Shown piece by piece: positions 1 to 6,215 of a stretch of 6,238 nt of DNA. Numbering within the stretch: position 1 is the first letter of the stretch; each line of letters starts with the position of its first letter. The notes beneath the pieces were generated by a model. The model saw only the letters and a list, made by a program, of their open reading frames with translations, did no database searches and was not told the DNA's origin. Source of the DNA: Euryarchaeota archaeon UBA105 (GTDB taxonomy: Archaea; Thermoplasmatota; Poseidoniia; Poseidoniales; Thalassarchaeaceae); assembly GCA_002496905.1 (NCBI GenBank), contig DALV01000029.1, positions 1-6,238 on the forward strand, given 5' to 3'. The position numbers were made by a program, and so were the translations under genes.

Positions 1-419
1 GAGATTAGAAAATCAGACCAAGAGTTTGTATCGTCTGCTATTTCGAACATTTCCTCGAACAAAGACCACCCCATTCTGTAATCGTCTGGAAAACAATCTG
101 TTGCCGGGATTTGGTGAAGTCGGGCCAAAGTTTCTCCAAGACTCTTCAGAGATTTCTCATCAGTACCCAACATACCACCTTCAATGAATGGTAGTAGAGT
201 CCAGGCCATTCCATCCTTTTCAACTACCAACTCACCATCGAGAAATTCTATAGGTACGGCGGTAGGTATACCATGTTCATCGAGATGACAATGTCTAGCG
301 ACCACTCTCTTTACCTCATCAGTTGTATTTGCATTCCATACCTTTAGAACGACTTTGGAAACGTCAGTTAGAGTTAGGAGAATGTTGGTATTGTCCCAAC
401 CCCCTTGTAATATTTTCAT
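1..419 (-). CDS. Aminoglycoside-phosphotransferase-fold small-molecule kinase, N-terminal part (runs off the window)
   Basis: Partial gene reading leftward from ATG 417-419; 139 codons are visible and the frame is still open at base 1. My own translation gives the APH/choline-kinase/hydroxylysine-kinase/homoserine-kinase-II N-lobe: a glycine-rich nucleotide loop (GGWDNTNILL, residues 6-15), a strand with the probable ATP-binding lysine (VVLKVW, K26), and the hinge and helix that follow (LLPFIEGG, then LGETLARLHQIP). The catalytic HGD and metal-binding motifs would lie beyond the window edge. The family is known to transfer ATP phosphate to hydroxyls of small molecules. Because it follows a phospho-lyase-type PLP enzyme on the same strand, I infer an amino-alcohol kinase (hydroxylysine, ethanolamine or aminopropanol). 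Homoserine kinase is an alternative. The ATG lies only five residues before the glycine loop, about 20-25 residues short for the family; the missing part is found in another frame (see 436-495). Confidence 0.8.
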   Translation of the reverse strand, partial: MKILQGGWDNTNILLTLTDVSKVVLKVWNANTTDEVKRVVARHCHLDEHGIPTAVPIEFLDGELVVEKDGMAWTLLPFIEGGMLGTDEKSLKSLGETLARLHQIPATDCFPDDYRMGWSLFEEMFEIADDTNSWSDFLI

Positions 420-435
420 CGAGTTAACACTCGGG

Positions 436-495
436 TTACCTGCCTGAGTTCAGCAATTCATTTGCCTCATCAACCCCCACATCAACACGTCGCAA
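436..495 (-). pseudogene. Displaced 5' end of the kinase gene, separated by a one-base frameshift
   Basis: Directly upstream of the kinase ATG, the frame shared with the PLP-enzyme gene reads RRVDVGVDEANELLNSGR and then stops at TAA 436-438. The kinase frame is itself closed upstream by TGA 450-452. Joining the two by skipping one base between about 438 and 452 gives DEANELLN, then AGNPSVNS, then MKILQGGWDN. That matches the helix, short loop and glycine-loop spacing of APH-fold kinases such as human hydroxylysine kinase. A GGTGA ribosome-binding site (502-506, overlapping the upstream stop) sits six bases before a TTG start at 493-495, which fits translational coupling. GTG 478-480 is another possible start. 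The break could be a sequencing or assembly error, a real mutation, or a chance resemblance with the true start at 419. Confidence 0.5.
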
Positions 496-501
496 TTTCA
501 A

Positions 502-1761
502 TCACCATCCCGCACCCAGTACGCCGTTTAGATATTCAAGAGTCATTTCGATATCCTGTCTTGTAAGCACCATTGGCGGCTTGATCTTGATGACGTTATG
601 GTGCGGTCCATCAGTACTCAACAATACCCCTAAATCTCTCATTTCACGAACCACTCTTTCCGCTTCTTCGGCATTCGGCTCTAATGTGTTCCGATCCCGA
701 ACAAACTCAATTCCGATGAAGAGGCCTCTTCCTCTAACATCTCCAATTGCTGGATAGGTTTCTTTCAGTTTACTAAGCCCATTCAAGAAATATTCACCAT
801 ACTCTTTCGCCTGCTCTTGCAAGTCTTCATCTTCAATTACGTCGAGCACTGCATTGCCAATAGCGCAAGAGACTGGATTACCTCCTGTGGAACTGAACCA
901 TTCCATCTCTCCAAGAGAAGAAGCAATTTCCTTAGTAGTAAATACTGCAGCCATAGGATGACCATTACCTATCGATTTACCAAGAACAACAATATCCGGA
1001 ACAACATCTTGAGATTCAAAGGCCCACATATGAGTTCCAAAGCGGCCAAAGCCAACTTGTACCTCGTCAACAATCAGCAGACCACCAGCATCTTTTGTGT
1101 ATGTTTGAGCAAGTTTCAGATAGCCATCAGGCAGTGGAATTTGACCTGCGCATGAGAGCATTGGCTCAATCAGAAATCCAGCTACATCTCCCGCAATAGA
1201 GATTACATCCTTCATCTCTTGATCGTAATCGACACCTGCCCTTTGATATTCATCTGGAACAGGAACAACGTGTACCCAAGGCTCTGCAATTCCTTTACCA
1301 CCCGATCCAAGAAATTTGTACGGGCTCAATTGAACTAGCATACTGGTGTTGCCGTGATACCCTCCATCGGCCACCAACATGTCGTGATTTCCTGTGTGGG
1401 CTCTGGCCAAGCGGATAGCCAACTCGTTTGCCTCACTTCCAGAATTGACCATGAAGCCAACATCAAGTCCATCAGGTAGAGTACCTGCCAATCTCGAGAT
1501 ATAGTCGGTTAAACCATCGTAAACATAGCGTGTATTGGTGCTTAGAATTTCCATTTGTTTTTGACCTGCTGCAACCACTTTTGGATGACAATGACCTACG
1601 TGACAGACGTTGTTTACAAGATCAAGATACCTAGTTCCATCACTGGAAAAGAGATACTGCATTTCTCCCTTCACGATGTGAAGTGGTTTGCCATGTCCAA
1701 TAGACAACGAGTTGCTGATGTGACGATTTCGCGCATCAAGCAATTCGCTCAAATCAGTCAT
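502..1761 (-). CDS. Class III PLP-dependent enzyme, ethanolamine-phosphate / 5-phosphohydroxylysine phospho-lyase type
   Basis: A complete 419-residue protein of normal class III aminotransferase length. Fold type I landmarks are present: SGSEAN (107-112) at the cofactor phosphate site, the DEVQVGFGR segment with D232 for the pyridine nitrogen, and the Schiff-base lysine K262 in GKSIGNGHP. Several stretches match the eukaryotic AGXT2L1/AGXT2L2 (ETNPPL/PHYKPL) clade rather than ordinary transaminases: NVCHVGHCHP (51-60), a LSTNTRY segment (73-79), STGGNPVSCA (291-300), DVRGRGLFIGIE (341-352) and a DGPHHNVIKIKPPM block (384-397). Those enzymes eliminate phosphate and ammonia from phosphoethanolamine or phosphohydroxylysine, giving an aldehyde. 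The kinase-like gene that follows supports a phospho-lyase over a transaminase; the exact substrate is not readable. ATG 1759-1761 lies 28 bases after the glycosyltransferase stop, with no strong ribosome-binding site. It is probably cytosolic: no signal or membrane segment is seen. Confidence 0.85.
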   Translation of the reverse strand: MTDLSELLDARNRHISNSLSIGHGKPLHIVKGEMQYLFSSDGTRYLDLVNNVCHVGHCHPKVVAAGQKQMEILSTNTRYVYDGLTDYISRLAGTLPDGLDVGFMVNSGSEANELAIRLARAHTGNHDMLVADGGYHGNTSMLVQLSPYKFLGSGGKGIAEPWVHVVPVPDEYQRAGVDYDQEMKDVISIAGDVAGFLIEPMLSCAGQIPLPDGYLKLAQTYTKDAGGLLIVDEVQVGFGRFGTHMWAFESQDVVPDIVVLGKSIGNGHPMAAVFTTKEIASSLGEMEWFSSTGGNPVSCAIGNAVLDVIEDEDLQEQAKEYGEYFLNGLSKLKETYPAIGDVRGRGLFIGIEFVRDRNTLEPNAEEAERVVREMRDLGVLLSTDGPHHNVIKIKPPMVLTRQDIEMTLEYLNGVLGAGW

Positions 1762-1789
1762 GTTTTCAGTCTCATTCTTCTAATCAATT

Positions 1790-3016
1790 TCACAGTAAAG
1801 GCCGTAACTTGTCAACTAGCCTTTGGGCGTGACGTTCCGGTGTCAATCCTAATTCCTCAATTCTCGCAAGCCCAGCCTCAGCCCAACCCGCGCGAGTATC
1901 TTGCTCCTGGGCTTGCTCAAGTGCAGCCTTCCACGAGACGAAATCTCCACGCTGAATCAATCGTCCATTCGTACCATCGACAACGGTTTCTCGGTAACCA
2001 CCTTCGTTAACGAAAATAGGAGGAGTACCCAATGCCATGGCTTCGATTGGCGTCAGTCCGAACGCCTCACCATGAGCCAAACCAACAATTGCAACCGAGT
2101 TTCGCATTACCGACCGCATGGCTTCTGAGGAAAGGCCAGATAAAGCCATTACAATAACACTATTTTTCTTTCCATAGGCTTGCAGTTGCTCTATTTCTTC
2201 TGCTGACCCGCCGCCAATTACAACAAGATTTAGATTACTTCCAGAAAGATGCTGAACAGTCTCATAGGTGCCTTTGAAGCGAGATATTCTACCGATAGTC
2301 GCGACGTACGGACCCAACACACCCACTCCTGTAGATTCGAAACTTGACGACTCCCCAGAACTCGGTTGACGTGGGAATTCCGACAGATCAACAGAAGGGT
2401 GCAAAACACCTCCATCTATGCCGTAAATTCTCTTGAGATTAGATGCAGAAAAAGCCGAGTTTGCACTTACAATCCAATTGTAGTTTTTTGCAAACTTACG
2501 AAATGAAGCCTCTATTCGAGCCCGTTGACGAGTTTGTAAGATATGCAGGATTTTCGGCCTCCATCCTCCACTACCATCAGGCTTCAGATGACTTACATCA
2601 TCGTGAATGCCAGGTTTTGACTCAAGGAAGTGCAAATGCATCGGCTTGTCAGACGGAACTAGACTTGGAAACTCCATTGAACCATTACCACCAGTTAGGT
2701 GAATAGCATCAGCCCATTGAATTGCTTCTGCGGCTTCCTCAAACCTATGCCATGCAGTCGCAGCACTGCGTTCCTGGCCAGCCGTAATCTCATTCCAAAT
2801 CCCGCCTTCAGCTTCCCATTGCTGTTCTGGACACAGGACTTCAATCCCCATCGATTCAATCAGAGTTTTTTGCGAATCTCGTAAATTAAGACAGAGAAAT
2901 TTCACCTCAAAATGCTCTGAAATTGCGGGTAAATTACGCATCAGATCACGGGCTGCTCCGCCATAGACAGTCATTGCTGCCTTGACAACAAGTAACCTCG
3001 TCTTGCCCCCGCTCAC
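1790..3016 (-). CDS. GT4-type glycosyltransferase (GT-B fold)
   Basis: A 408-residue protein with two Rossmann-like halves. The N-terminal half opens with a beta strand and an acceptor-side glycine loop (YGGAARDL, 18-25), comparable to the GGAER loop of GT4 enzymes. The C-terminal half has the donor domain: YVATIGRISRFKG (237-249), LNLVVIGGG (262-270), and the EX7E motif in GEAFGLTPIEA (E317 and E325), followed by ALGTPPIFVNEGGYRE and DGTNGRLI. This is a retaining nucleotide-sugar-dependent transferase; sugar and acceptor cannot be read from the sequence. The start is GTG 3014-3016, preceded by a GGGAG ribosome-binding site; the next ATG (residue 15) would remove the first beta strand and is less likely. 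There is no membrane segment, so it is soluble or peripheral, perhaps acting on a lipid-linked glycan or surface polymer. It is the first gene of the leftward group; its link with the phospho-lyase and kinase is unclear. Confidence 0.85.
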   Translation of the reverse strand: MSGGKTRLLVVKAAMTVYGGAARDLMRNLPAISEHFEVKFLCLNLRDSQKTLIESMGIEVLCPEQQWEAEGGIWNEITAGQERSAATAWHRFEEAAEAIQWADAIHLTGGNGSMEFPSLVPSDKPMHLHFLESKPGIHDDVSHLKPDGSGGWRPKILHILQTRQRARIEASFRKFAKNYNWIVSANSAFSASNLKRIYGIDGGVLHPSVDLSEFPRQPSSGESSSFESTGVGVLGPYVATIGRISRFKGTYETVQHLSGSNLNLVVIGGGSAEEIEQLQAYGKKNSVIVMALSGLSSEAMRSVMRNSVAIVGLAHGEAFGLTPIEAMALGTPPIFVNEGGYRETVVDGTNGRLIQRGDFVSWKAALEQAQEQDTRAGWAEAGLARIEELGLTPERHAQRLVDKLRPLL

Positions 3017-3110
3017 GCTCTCCCGTTGAACCGACTCGCTATGTCTGCATCGGTGAGAAGGTCCCGATGGGTTTCAAATCAATGCGACAGGCTCGGGAGA
3101 GTGATGAGCG
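3010..3110. repeat. Imperfect inverted repeat bracketing the divergent intergenic region
   Basis: The minus strand around the glycosyltransferase start (3025-3010) reads CGGGAGAGCGTGAGCG and the plus strand around the thrC start (3094-3110) reads CGGGAGAGTGATGAGCG. They share 8 bases, then differ by a one-base indel and a substitution, then share 7 more. Each arm holds a GGGAG ribosome-binding site, a start codon (GTG or ATG) and a serine second codon, so part of the match reflects shared translation signals. The arms are 68 bases apart, and the region between the two start codons is 87 bases. Confidence 0.6.
3072..3079 (+). promoter_or_regulatory. Weak TATA-like box upstream of thrC
   Basis: TTTCAAAT is the most AT-rich stretch on the plus strand of the 87-base divergent gap, and its centre lies about 28 bases before the thrC ATG. 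That is the spacing expected for an archaeal TATA box driving a nearly leaderless transcript. The match to the archaeal TATA consensus is poor, and the ribosome-binding site at 3095-3099 argues for a leader, so this is a tentative call. I saw no convincing counterpart for the leftward gene. Confidence 0.2.
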
Positions 3111-4390
3111 AGGTCCCATGGCACCTTTCTTGTGTTCGTTGCGGCGAGACTTACGCAGGTCTCGAGCTAAGATATCGATGTGATTGTTCGGGCACCCTAG
3201 ACGTAATTCACGATTTATCTCAATGCGAATTAACCCGTGAAATTCTTGACGCGAGATTAGCCTCAAAAGACTCGCTTGACCGCTCCGGAGTATGGCGATT
3301 TCGCGAACTAATCCTACCTTTGGGCGACGAGAAATTGCAGAAGATTGCAGCGGCCCGAGGAGAAGGCTCGACAAACCTCTACAATGCCAGCGAAATAGGC
3401 CGGGAAGTTGGAGTTGAAGACCTCTGGTTGAAGCATGAAGGAGAGAACCCAACTGGTTCCTTCAAGGATCGCGGAATGACTGTCGGAATCACTGTTGCTA
3501 AACTCCTCGAAATGAGCGCAGTTGCTTGCGCTTCCACCGGCAATACATCCGCCTCAATGGCTTCCTATGCAGCGATTTCCGGCATGGATGGATTAATTTT
3601 CATACCAGAAGGAAAAATCGCCTTCGGTAAGTTAAGTCAGGCCCTAGCATATGGGGCAAAGACCATCCAAATAGAAGGCGACTTCGACGATGCTATGGCC
3701 TTAGTTCAGGAGGTATGCGATAGTGAGGGAATATACCTCCTGAATTCAATAAATCCATTCCGAATCGAAGGGCAAAAAGCAATCGGAATGGAGATAATGC
3801 AAGACCTCGACTGGCAGGTTCCTGATTGGATAGTCCTGCCGGGCGGTAATCTCGGAAACAATACAGCGATCGCCAAGGGACTGTTGGAACTTCACGAGTT
3901 AGGAATTATCGATCAATTACCACGCATTGCCGTCGTTCAGGCAGCAGGAGCAAACCCCCTCTATACAGCTTGGTCAGAAGGAACAGATATTGAACCAGTC
4001 AAAGCAGAAACAATCGCAACTGCAATCAAGATTGGCAATCCAGTTTCGTGGCGCAAATCAATCCGCGGAATTACCGCATTGGATGGAATAGTAACGGAAG
4101 TAACCGATGACCAAATCATGGATGCGAAGGCGATAGTTGATGCAGCAGGAATTGGTGCAGAACCGGCAAGCTGCGCCACAGTAGCGGGAATTAGAAGACT
4201 CGTTCAAGAGGGCGTAATTGATCCTCAGCAGCGTGTTGTGGGGATGCTTACTGGTAATCTATTGAAGGACCCGGATATAGTGGTCAATTATCACATGGGA
4301 GAGTTGGATGGAATCGAATCTCAAAGAGCAAACGCTCCGATTTCTGCGCCAGCAGATATAGATGAAATTAGACGCATTATCCGTCAGTGA
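3104..4390 (+). CDS. thrC: Threonine synthase
   Basis: This enzyme converts O-phospho-L-homoserine and water to L-threonine and phosphate with pyridoxal phosphate, the last step of threonine biosynthesis, in the cytosol. From ATG 3104 the protein is 428 residues. It starts with a small zinc-ribbon-like segment (CVRCG at 10-14, RCDCSG at 25-30; C10, C13, C26, C28), usual in archaeal and many bacterial threonine synthases. The fold type II core follows: the Schiff-base lysine K121 in NPTGSFKDRG, STGNTSAS (144-151), the cofactor-phosphate loop PGGNLGN (246-252), and LTGNLLKDPD (382-391). The frame is open further upstream to a TTG at 3026, but ATG 3104 has a GGGAG site at 3095-3099 and places the zinc segment at the N-terminus as in relatives. 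It is divergent from the glycosyltransferase and is followed after 42 bases by the membrane-protein gene, probably co-transcribed. Confidence 0.93.
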   Translation: MSEVPWHLSCVRCGETYAGLELRYRCDCSGTLDVIHDLSQCELTREILDARLASKDSLDRSGVWRFRELILPLGDEKLQKIAAARGEGSTNLYNASEIGREVGVEDLWLKHEGENPTGSFKDRGMTVGITVAKLLEMSAVACASTGNTSASMASYAAISGMDGLIFIPEGKIAFGKLSQALAYGAKTIQIEGDFDDAMALVQEVCDSEGIYLLNSINPFRIEGQKAIGMEIMQDLDWQVPDWIVLPGGNLGNNTAIAKGLLELHELGIIDQLPRIAVVQAAGANPLYTAWSEGTDIEPVKAETIATAIKIGNPVSWRKSIRGITALDGIVTEVTDDQIMDAKAIVDAAGIGAEPASCATVAGIRRLVQEGVIDPQQRVVGMLTGNLLKDPDIVVNYHMGELDGIESQRANAPISAPADIDEIRRIIRQ

Positions 4391-4432
4391 ACATACCGTT
4401 GATTGAAGAACATAAGGCGACTCGGGTGTAAC

Positions 4433-4759
4433 ATGGTAGACCTCGCCTCGATGCTTTTCGGCGACTTCCAAGATAGCATAGTTGCAACTTTTGGAGACAC
4501 TGTAGGTTGGGTAGTTGGACACGCATTAATTGTCGGGCTTGTAGCATTGGTTTGGTACACTTGGGTAGGCCGAGAGCATATCCGCACTCAGTCTGGTTGG
4601 GGTATGCCAGAAATCCGAGATGCCGTTACAATAATTGCCATAACAATGGCTCAGTACGTCGTTTACACAAGCAATCTCGATTATCCGAATGTTCCTGCGC
4701 TAGCAGTCGCATTTTCCGCTACCATGTTCGCGCGCTGGTGCGTAAACGTCCTCAATTGA
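4433..4759 (+). CDS. Small membrane protein of unknown function
   Basis: A 108-residue protein that I do not recognise. It has an amphipathic start and about three hydrophobic stretches: roughly residues 24-46 (ending in VALVWYTWVG), 63-80 (VTIIAITMAQYVVYTS region) and 87-107 (VPALAVAFSATMFARWCVNV region). A polar loop rich in charged residues and glycine (about 47-61) separates the first two. No catalytic motif is visible. ATG 4433 is preferred over a TTG at 4403 in the same frame; the bases before it (GGGTGTAAC) offer only a weak ribosome-binding site. The gene sits 42 bases after thrC and 22 bases before the ATPase gene on the same strand, so it is probably in their transcript. Length and topology are reminiscent of holin-like or small conserved archaeal membrane proteins, but nothing here supports a specific role. 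Confidence 0.7.
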   Translation: MVDLASMLFGDFQDSIVATFGDTVGWVVGHALIVGLVALVWYTWVGREHIRTQSGWGMPEIRDAVTIIAITMAQYVVYTSNLDYPNVPALAVAFSATMFARWCVNVLN

Positions 4760-4781
4760 GTAGACAACTTATCCCCCAACG

Positions 4782-6179
4782 GTGAAAGGCCGCTGGCTCA
4801 CAGTCTCATTCATGGCGGCCTTCGGCGACCACCCTCCGCTTCCTGATTCATTGGAGTCATTGTTATCCGATGAGACTGCATCAACTGTATTTCTCAAGGC
4901 TGACTGCCCACCTCGAGTAAAGGCTGGTCACATCAGTCAATTGAGGTTAGAAGAGGTAGAGGGCGAAGTTTGGGATAAGCCGACACTAGAAGCACTTGCA
5001 GAAGATTTGGCTTCGGTAGTTGAGCAGAATGATGCTCGCTCTGATTGCTTCATTGAGATCGAGCGCGAAGGCTGTAGAATAATGCAAATCGGCGACCTGA
5101 GGGTAACCTGCGCGTGGCCACCATTTTCAGAAGCATGGGAAATCACGGTGGTTAGGCCCGTAGCCCACCTCAAAATCAGCGATTACGAATTAAATGACGA
5201 ATTGATTCGACGACTTTCTGACCATCACCGCGGAGTATTCGTCGTTGGAAAGCCAGGAAGTGGAAAGACAACCTTCGCCCAAGCAATAGCAGCACATCTC
5301 GACGAATCGGTAGGCGCGATGGTCAAGACCATGGAAGCACCTAGGGACTTGCAAGTTCCACAAAGAGTAACTCAATACGCTCCTCTCGAAGGAGATTTGG
5401 AGAAAACCGCCGAGGTTATTTTCCTCGTTCGACCGGACTTCGTAATCTTCGATGAGGTTCGCAGAGCAAGAGATTTCGAAATTTTTGGAGATGTGCGCCT
5501 CGCAGGTGTCGGGCTGCTCGGTGTAACACACGCAAACAGTGCACTGGAAGCCATTCAACGCCTCGTAGGCAAGGTAGAATTAGGACTAATTTCACAAGTT
5601 TTGGATACCGTCATCAATATCGAGAAGGGTAAGGTTAGCGAGGTTCTCGAACTGAAGATGGTCGTTCGAGCACCGACCGGAATGGAATCAGATCTGAGTC
5701 GTCCAGTAATTGAAATTAAGCGATTCCCAAGTGGGGAATTGACTCACGAAATGTTCGCCTTCGGTTCCGAGATTGCAGTCGTTCCAGTCAGTGGTGGAAG
5801 CGGAGAAGGCGGAAGTCCAGCTTGGAGACTCGCCGCTGAGGAATTGAAGCGAGAAGCATCTCGACTTACCGGGATATCAGTCTTGCATGCTAAGTTCCTA
5901 ACCGATTCATCGGCGGACATCTTCGTCGATGATTCCGCAATCGGTTCAATGGTTGGACCTGGCGGGGATGCTATACGCCAATTAGAGAAAGACATGGGGA
6001 AGATCAAACTCAATGTTAAGTCAGTAACCGAGTTACCAAGAGCCCTTCGGAAGAAGGTCGAAAAAGCCTCATGGGGCGCTGGTGATTTGGACGATTGGCG
6101 TAGTCGTTCTGGCCGGCAGTGGGAACACACCGGAAAGAAGCGTAAAGGTGGAAGAAAGGGTAAACGCGGACGCCGCTGA
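4782..6179 (+). CDS. PINA/PilT-like ATPase with C-terminal KH domain, lacking the PIN domain
   Basis: A 465-residue P-loop ATPase of the archaeal family annotated as PilT-family ATPase with PIN and KH domains; the Sulfolobus member PINA is described as a hexameric Holliday-junction branch-migration helicase. Visible order: a family-specific N-domain (about 35-130, including ITVVRP at 121-126), Walker A GKPGSGKT (156-163, K162, T163), KTMEAPRDLQV (182-192), the QYAPLEGDLEKTA stretch (198-210), Walker B VIFDEV (221-226, D224, E225), RDFEIFGDVRLAGVG (230-244), a TH pair (249-250), a glycine/serine linker (337-346), a KH-type motif with GPGG (392-395), and a very basic tail (451-465) suited to nucleic acid binding. 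Relatives carry an N-terminal PIN domain of about 130 residues; here it is absent. The start is GTG 4782; ATG 4812 (residue 11) is equally possible, as neither has a clear ribosome-binding site. Confidence 0.88.
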   Translation: MKGRWLTVSFMAAFGDHPPLPDSLESLLSDETASTVFLKADCPPRVKAGHISQLRLEEVEGEVWDKPTLEALAEDLASVVEQNDARSDCFIEIEREGCRIMQIGDLRVTCAWPPFSEAWEITVVRPVAHLKISDYELNDELIRRLSDHHRGVFVVGKPGSGKTTFAQAIAAHLDESVGAMVKTMEAPRDLQVPQRVTQYAPLEGDLEKTAEVIFLVRPDFVIFDEVRRARDFEIFGDVRLAGVGLLGVTHANSALEAIQRLVGKVELGLISQVLDTVINIEKGKVSEVLELKMVVRAPTGMESDLSRPVIEIKRFPSGELTHEMFAFGSEIAVVPVSGGSGEGGSPAWRLAAEELKREASRLTGISVLHAKFLTDSSADIFVDDSAIGSMVGPGGDAIRQLEKDMGKIKLNVKSVTELPRALRKKVEKASWGAGDLDDWRSRSGRQWEHTGKKRKGGRKGKRGRR

Positions 6180-6194
6180 AATTGACAAAGCTCA

Positions 6195-6215
6195 CTACGA
6201 ATGAGTTATTCGTAG
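6195..6215. repeat. Perfect 8-bp inverted repeat after the ATPase gene
   Basis: CTACGAAT (6195-6202) and ATTCGTAG (6208-6215) are exact reverse complements around a five-base loop, GAGTT. It begins 16 bases after the ATPase stop. No T-run follows, so it is not a classical intrinsic terminator. It is followed by ATATACTAGT, which could be a TATA-like element for a gene beyond the window (an ATG occurs at 6234-6236), so the repeat might instead be an operator or an RNA stem. Confidence 0.5.

Noticed and set aside
1..419. Kinase as homoserine kinase II feeding the nearby threonine synthase
   Set aside because: The fold would allow it, but the gene is on the opposite strand in a different transcription unit, and its direct neighbour is a phospho-lyase-type enzyme. 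It is kept only as an alternative because the C-terminal half is outside the window.
502..1761. Generic acetylornithine, GABA or omega-amino-acid transaminase
   Set aside because: The overall fold is shared, but the NVCHVGHCHP, GNGHP and DGP-NV-KIKPPM blocks fit the ETNPPL/PHYKPL phospho-lyase clade better.
1555..2010. Plus-strand open frame of 151 codons across the phospho-lyase and glycosyltransferase genes
   Set aside because: It lies wholly opposite two well-supported genes and its translation shows no domain or sensible composition.
3026..3103. N-terminal extension of threonine synthase from TTG 3026
   Set aside because: The extra 26 residues precede the zinc-ribbon segment that normally opens the protein, the start codon is a TTG, and ATG 3104 has a good GGGAG site. 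The longer form would also leave almost no gap to the divergent gene.
4403..4432. Ten-residue extension of the small membrane protein from TTG 4403
   Set aside because: ATG 4433 in the same frame is a better start and the extension adds only a short basic peptide without support.
5190..5558. Minus-strand open frame of 122 codons within the ATPase gene
   Set aside because: It is antisense to the Walker A to Walker B region, is rich in cysteine in an unstructured way, and matches no family I know.
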